The notes under the pieces: generated by a model | Database searches by the model: none | Seen by the model: the letters and a program-made list of their open reading frames with translations, nothing else | Told to the model about the DNA's origin: nothing | Assembly: GCF_000263715.2 (NCBI RefSeq) | Contig: NZ_CM001514.1 | Span: forward strand, 2,404,936 to 2,468,935 | Origin: Pseudomonas synxantha BG33R | GTDB taxonomy: Bacteria > Pseudomonadota > Gammaproteobacteria > Pseudomonadales > Pseudomonadaceae | Length of the DNA: 64,000 nt | Reading direction: 5' to 3' | Position numbers and translations under genes: made by a program | In this document: positions 62,361 to 64,000 of the stretch, in pieces | How positions within the stretch are numbered: position 1 is the first letter of the stretch | Layout: every line of letters begins with the position of its first letter

Positions 62361-63284
62361 ATGATCGATATAACGCATTTGACCAAACGTTTCGGCAAAG
62401 CCCTGGCAGTAGACGATGTGTCTTTCAAGGCCACCTCGGGTGAGGTACTGGGGATGCTCGGCCCCAACGGTGCGGGAAAGTCCACCACCCTGCGTATGCT
62501 CACCGGGTTCATGGCGCCCACCTCAGGCACCGCCAACCTCTTTGGTTTTGATATACGCCGTCAGACACGCCACGCTCAACGTCTGATCGGCTACGTTCCT
62601 GAAACAGCTGCTTGCTATAACGAAATGTCCGTCGCAAGTTTTTTGGGTTTTATTGCTCAAGTGCGTGGCTTTCGTGGGCGCGAAAAGACGGCGCGGGTCA
62701 CGGCCATGCTTGAGCAATTCGAGCTGATGGAAGTACGTGGCCAGACCATCGACACCCTATCCAAGGGTTTCCAGCGCCGGGTCGGATTGGCGCAAGCGAT
62801 TCTGCATGATCCAAAGATACTGATTCTCGATGAGCCCACCGATGGCCTGGACCCGAATCAGAAGTACCGCGTGCGCGAGCAAGTCAAGGAGTTGGCCCGC
62901 GACAAAATCGTCATCATTTCTACCCACATCCTCGAAGAGGTTACTGCATTGTGCGGCCGCGTGCTGGTCATGGATAAAGGTCGGCTGTTGGTCGACAGCA
63001 CCCCTCTGGAACTGGAAGGTCGTTCGCGCTATCACCAGGCTGTTACGTTGTACGCCACCCGGCCTCTGGATGTAATGACGCTTGGCATGCTGCCCGGCGT
63101 TGCAGGCATAGAGGCGGGGCCTGAACCCTATAGCGTGCGGGTGCTGGCGCGCACGGGAACGGTCATATTACCGGCCATCAATTCGTTGATCCTGAGTCGC
63201 GGTTGGGATGTACCGCGCCAGGAAGTCGAGCGAGGCTCACTGGGGGAGGTCTTCCGGTTGCTGACGCGGGAGCAACAACCATGA
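62361..63284 (+). CDS. ABC-2 exporter ATPase (GldA/NosF type)
   Basis: A 307-residue ATPase: [16 protein letters not shown] (Walker A), DTLSKGFQRRVGLAQAI (the signature variant LSKGFQRR of Gld-type ATPases), ILILDEPTDGLDPNQK (Walker B) and ISTHILEEV (switch His). The C-terminal 80 residues are the regulatory part typical of GldA. It partners the permease that overlaps its end (ATGA). The exported substrate is unknown. Confidence 0.88.
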   Translation: MIDITHLTKRFGKALAVDDVSFKATSGEVLGMLGPNGAGKSTTLRMLTGFMAPTSGTANLFGFDIRRQTRHAQRLIGYVPETAACYNEMSVASFLGFIAQVRGFRGREKTARVTAMLEQFELMEVRGQTIDTLSKGFQRRVGLAQAILHDPKILILDEPTDGLDPNQKYRVREQVKELARDKIVIISTHILEEVTALCGRVLVMDKGRLLVDSTPLELEGRSRYHQAVTLYATRPLDVMTLGMLPGVAGIEAGPEPYSVRVLARTGTVILPAINSLILSRGWDVPRQEVERGSLGEVFRLLTREQQP

Positions 63285-64000
63285 GGACGTTCTGGCCGGT
63301 GTTCAAGCGCGAACTGTGCAGTTATTTCGTCACTCCCGTCGCGTATGTGTTTACCCTCTTGCTACTGCTGCTCAGCGGTATCAGCACGTTTTACCTGGGT
63401 GACTTCTACCAGCGTAACCAGGCCGACCTGGCACCGTTCTTCGACTATCTGCCGTGGCTATATGCGTTGCTGCTGCCGGCCCTTGCCATGCGCATGTGGT
63501 CCATCGAGCGGCAGAGCGGATCTATCGAGCTGTTGATGTGCCTGGCGGTGGGTACGGCTGAGGCGGTTGTAGCCAAGTTCCTCGCCGCCTGGGTGGTCAG
63601 CGGGTTGGCGCTGGCGTTGACGTTTCCACTGGTGATTACAGTCAACTACCTGGGGGCGCCAGACAACGGCGTCATCCTTTGTGGTTATATGGCCAGTTGG
63701 CTACTGGCCGGCAGTTGCCTGGCTATTGGCGGGTGCCTGTCGGCACTGACCAAGAACCCACTGATTGCCTTCCTTACTGCAATGGCGTTATGTCTGGCAT
63801 TCATGGCCTGTGGCTTCCCGGTGGTATTGGATGTCTTGCGTGATTGGTCAAGTTTGCCGTGGCTCGATGGGGTGGCTTCGTTGAGTTTTCTCACACATTT
63901 CGAAGGACTATGCCGAGGTGTAATCGACCCGCAGGACGTGCTGTATTTTTTCAGCCAGATCATTGGCTGGCTCGCCGTCACCGTGATTGCGGTTGAATTG
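63281..64000 (+). CDS. ABC-2 permease (GldF type), 3' end beyond window
   Basis: ATG 63281 overlaps the ATPase stop. The 240 codons to the window end have no stop. It begins MRTFWPVFKRELCSYFVTPV, typical of GldF-like permeases, and shows about six hydrophobic segments (AYVFTLLLLLLSGISTFYL, WLYALLLPALAMRMW, FLAAWVVSGLALALTFPLVI, SWLLAGSCLAIGGCLSAL and others). The motif MRMWSIERQSGSIELLM is the conserved coupling loop. It forms a membrane channel with the preceding ATPase. Confidence 0.88.
   Translation, partial: MRTFWPVFKRELCSYFVTPVAYVFTLLLLLLSGISTFYLGDFYQRNQADLAPFFDYLPWLYALLLPALAMRMWSIERQSGSIELLMCLAVGTAEAVVAKFLAAWVVSGLALALTFPLVITVNYLGAPDNGVILCGYMASWLLAGSCLAIGGCLSALTKNPLIAFLTAMALCLAFMACGFPVVLDVLRDWSSLPWLDGVASLSFLTHFEGLCRGVIDPQDVLYFFSQIIGWLAVTVIAVEL

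Noticed and set aside
1..64000. tRNA, rRNA, CRISPR arrays or a replication origin
   Set aside because: No cloverleaf, rRNA stretch, regularly spaced direct-repeat/spacer array or DnaA-box cluster was found by reading. The only regular repeats are the GGCTCRCATT array and the iteron-like group, neither of which has CRISPR form.

Overview
The window comes from a Pseudomonas chromosome, most likely of the plant- and soil-associated fluorescens/putida type. The signs are GC-rich codon use, two OprD-type porins, a Pseudomonas REPIN, S-pyocin remnants, and a complete indole-3-acetate (iac) catabolic cluster. No rRNA, tRNA or CRISPR was seen. The LysR gene runs off the left edge and an ABC-2 permease runs off the right edge.

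Layout. (1) 1-15.5 kb: core-like metabolism and stress genes. These are a LysR regulator, a Tat-exported GMC oxidoreductase with an aldehyde dehydrogenase, a catalase-fold peroxidase, an IS5 remnant, tandem YcaC-like isochorismatase hydrolases followed by a dead third copy, and the run DoxX-OsmC-pirin. After these comes a tightly overlapped AaeAB-like efflux operon (FUSC, DUF1656, HlyD, OprD porin). (2) 15.5-31.4 kb: an AT-richer accessory island. It holds a secreted pertussis-toxin-S1-like ADP-ribosyltransferase (preceded by an orphan double-glycine leader), an S-pyocin fragment cut by an IS21-like end, and a type I secretion locus. That locus has TolC, a C39-peptidase ABC exporter, HlyD, an RTX protein and a microcin-like double-glycine precursor. 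Mobile debris follows: a serine resolvase with res site, an interrupted transposase, an IS3 element carrying an IS30 fragment, a DUF932 remnant and an iteron-like region. Last is a Mu-Com-like gene translationally coupled to a VOC protein. (3) 31.4-38.6 kb: pseudogene remnants, a small lipoprotein, an RND efflux pair with a divergent TetR gene, and an AraC regulator. (4) 38.8-57.4 kb: an indole/amine catabolic island with a class III aminotransferase, an arylacetaldehyde-type dehydrogenase, a MarR regulator (iacR), a Liv-type ABC importer with a permease-ATPase fusion, iacHABICDEFG, an OprD porin and cytochrome b561. (5) 57.4-64 kb: a broken integrase, a GLUG-repeat adhesin fragment, a dead fimbrial-adhesin gene facing an intact homologue, an unknown coiled-coil protein and a Gld/Nos-type ABC-2 exporter.

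How the genes fit together. The iac genes should turn indole-3-acetate into catechol. The porin and Liv system would supply the substrate. The aminotransferase and aldehyde dehydrogenase next door could feed indole-3-acetaldehyde into the same route (inference). The secretion locus looks like one exporter serving two different substrates: a GG-leader peptide cleaved by the C39 domain, and an RTX protein carrying a C-terminal signal. With the ADP-ribosyltransferase and the pyocin remnant it forms a toxin-rich island, and this is the most promising place for undescribed biology.
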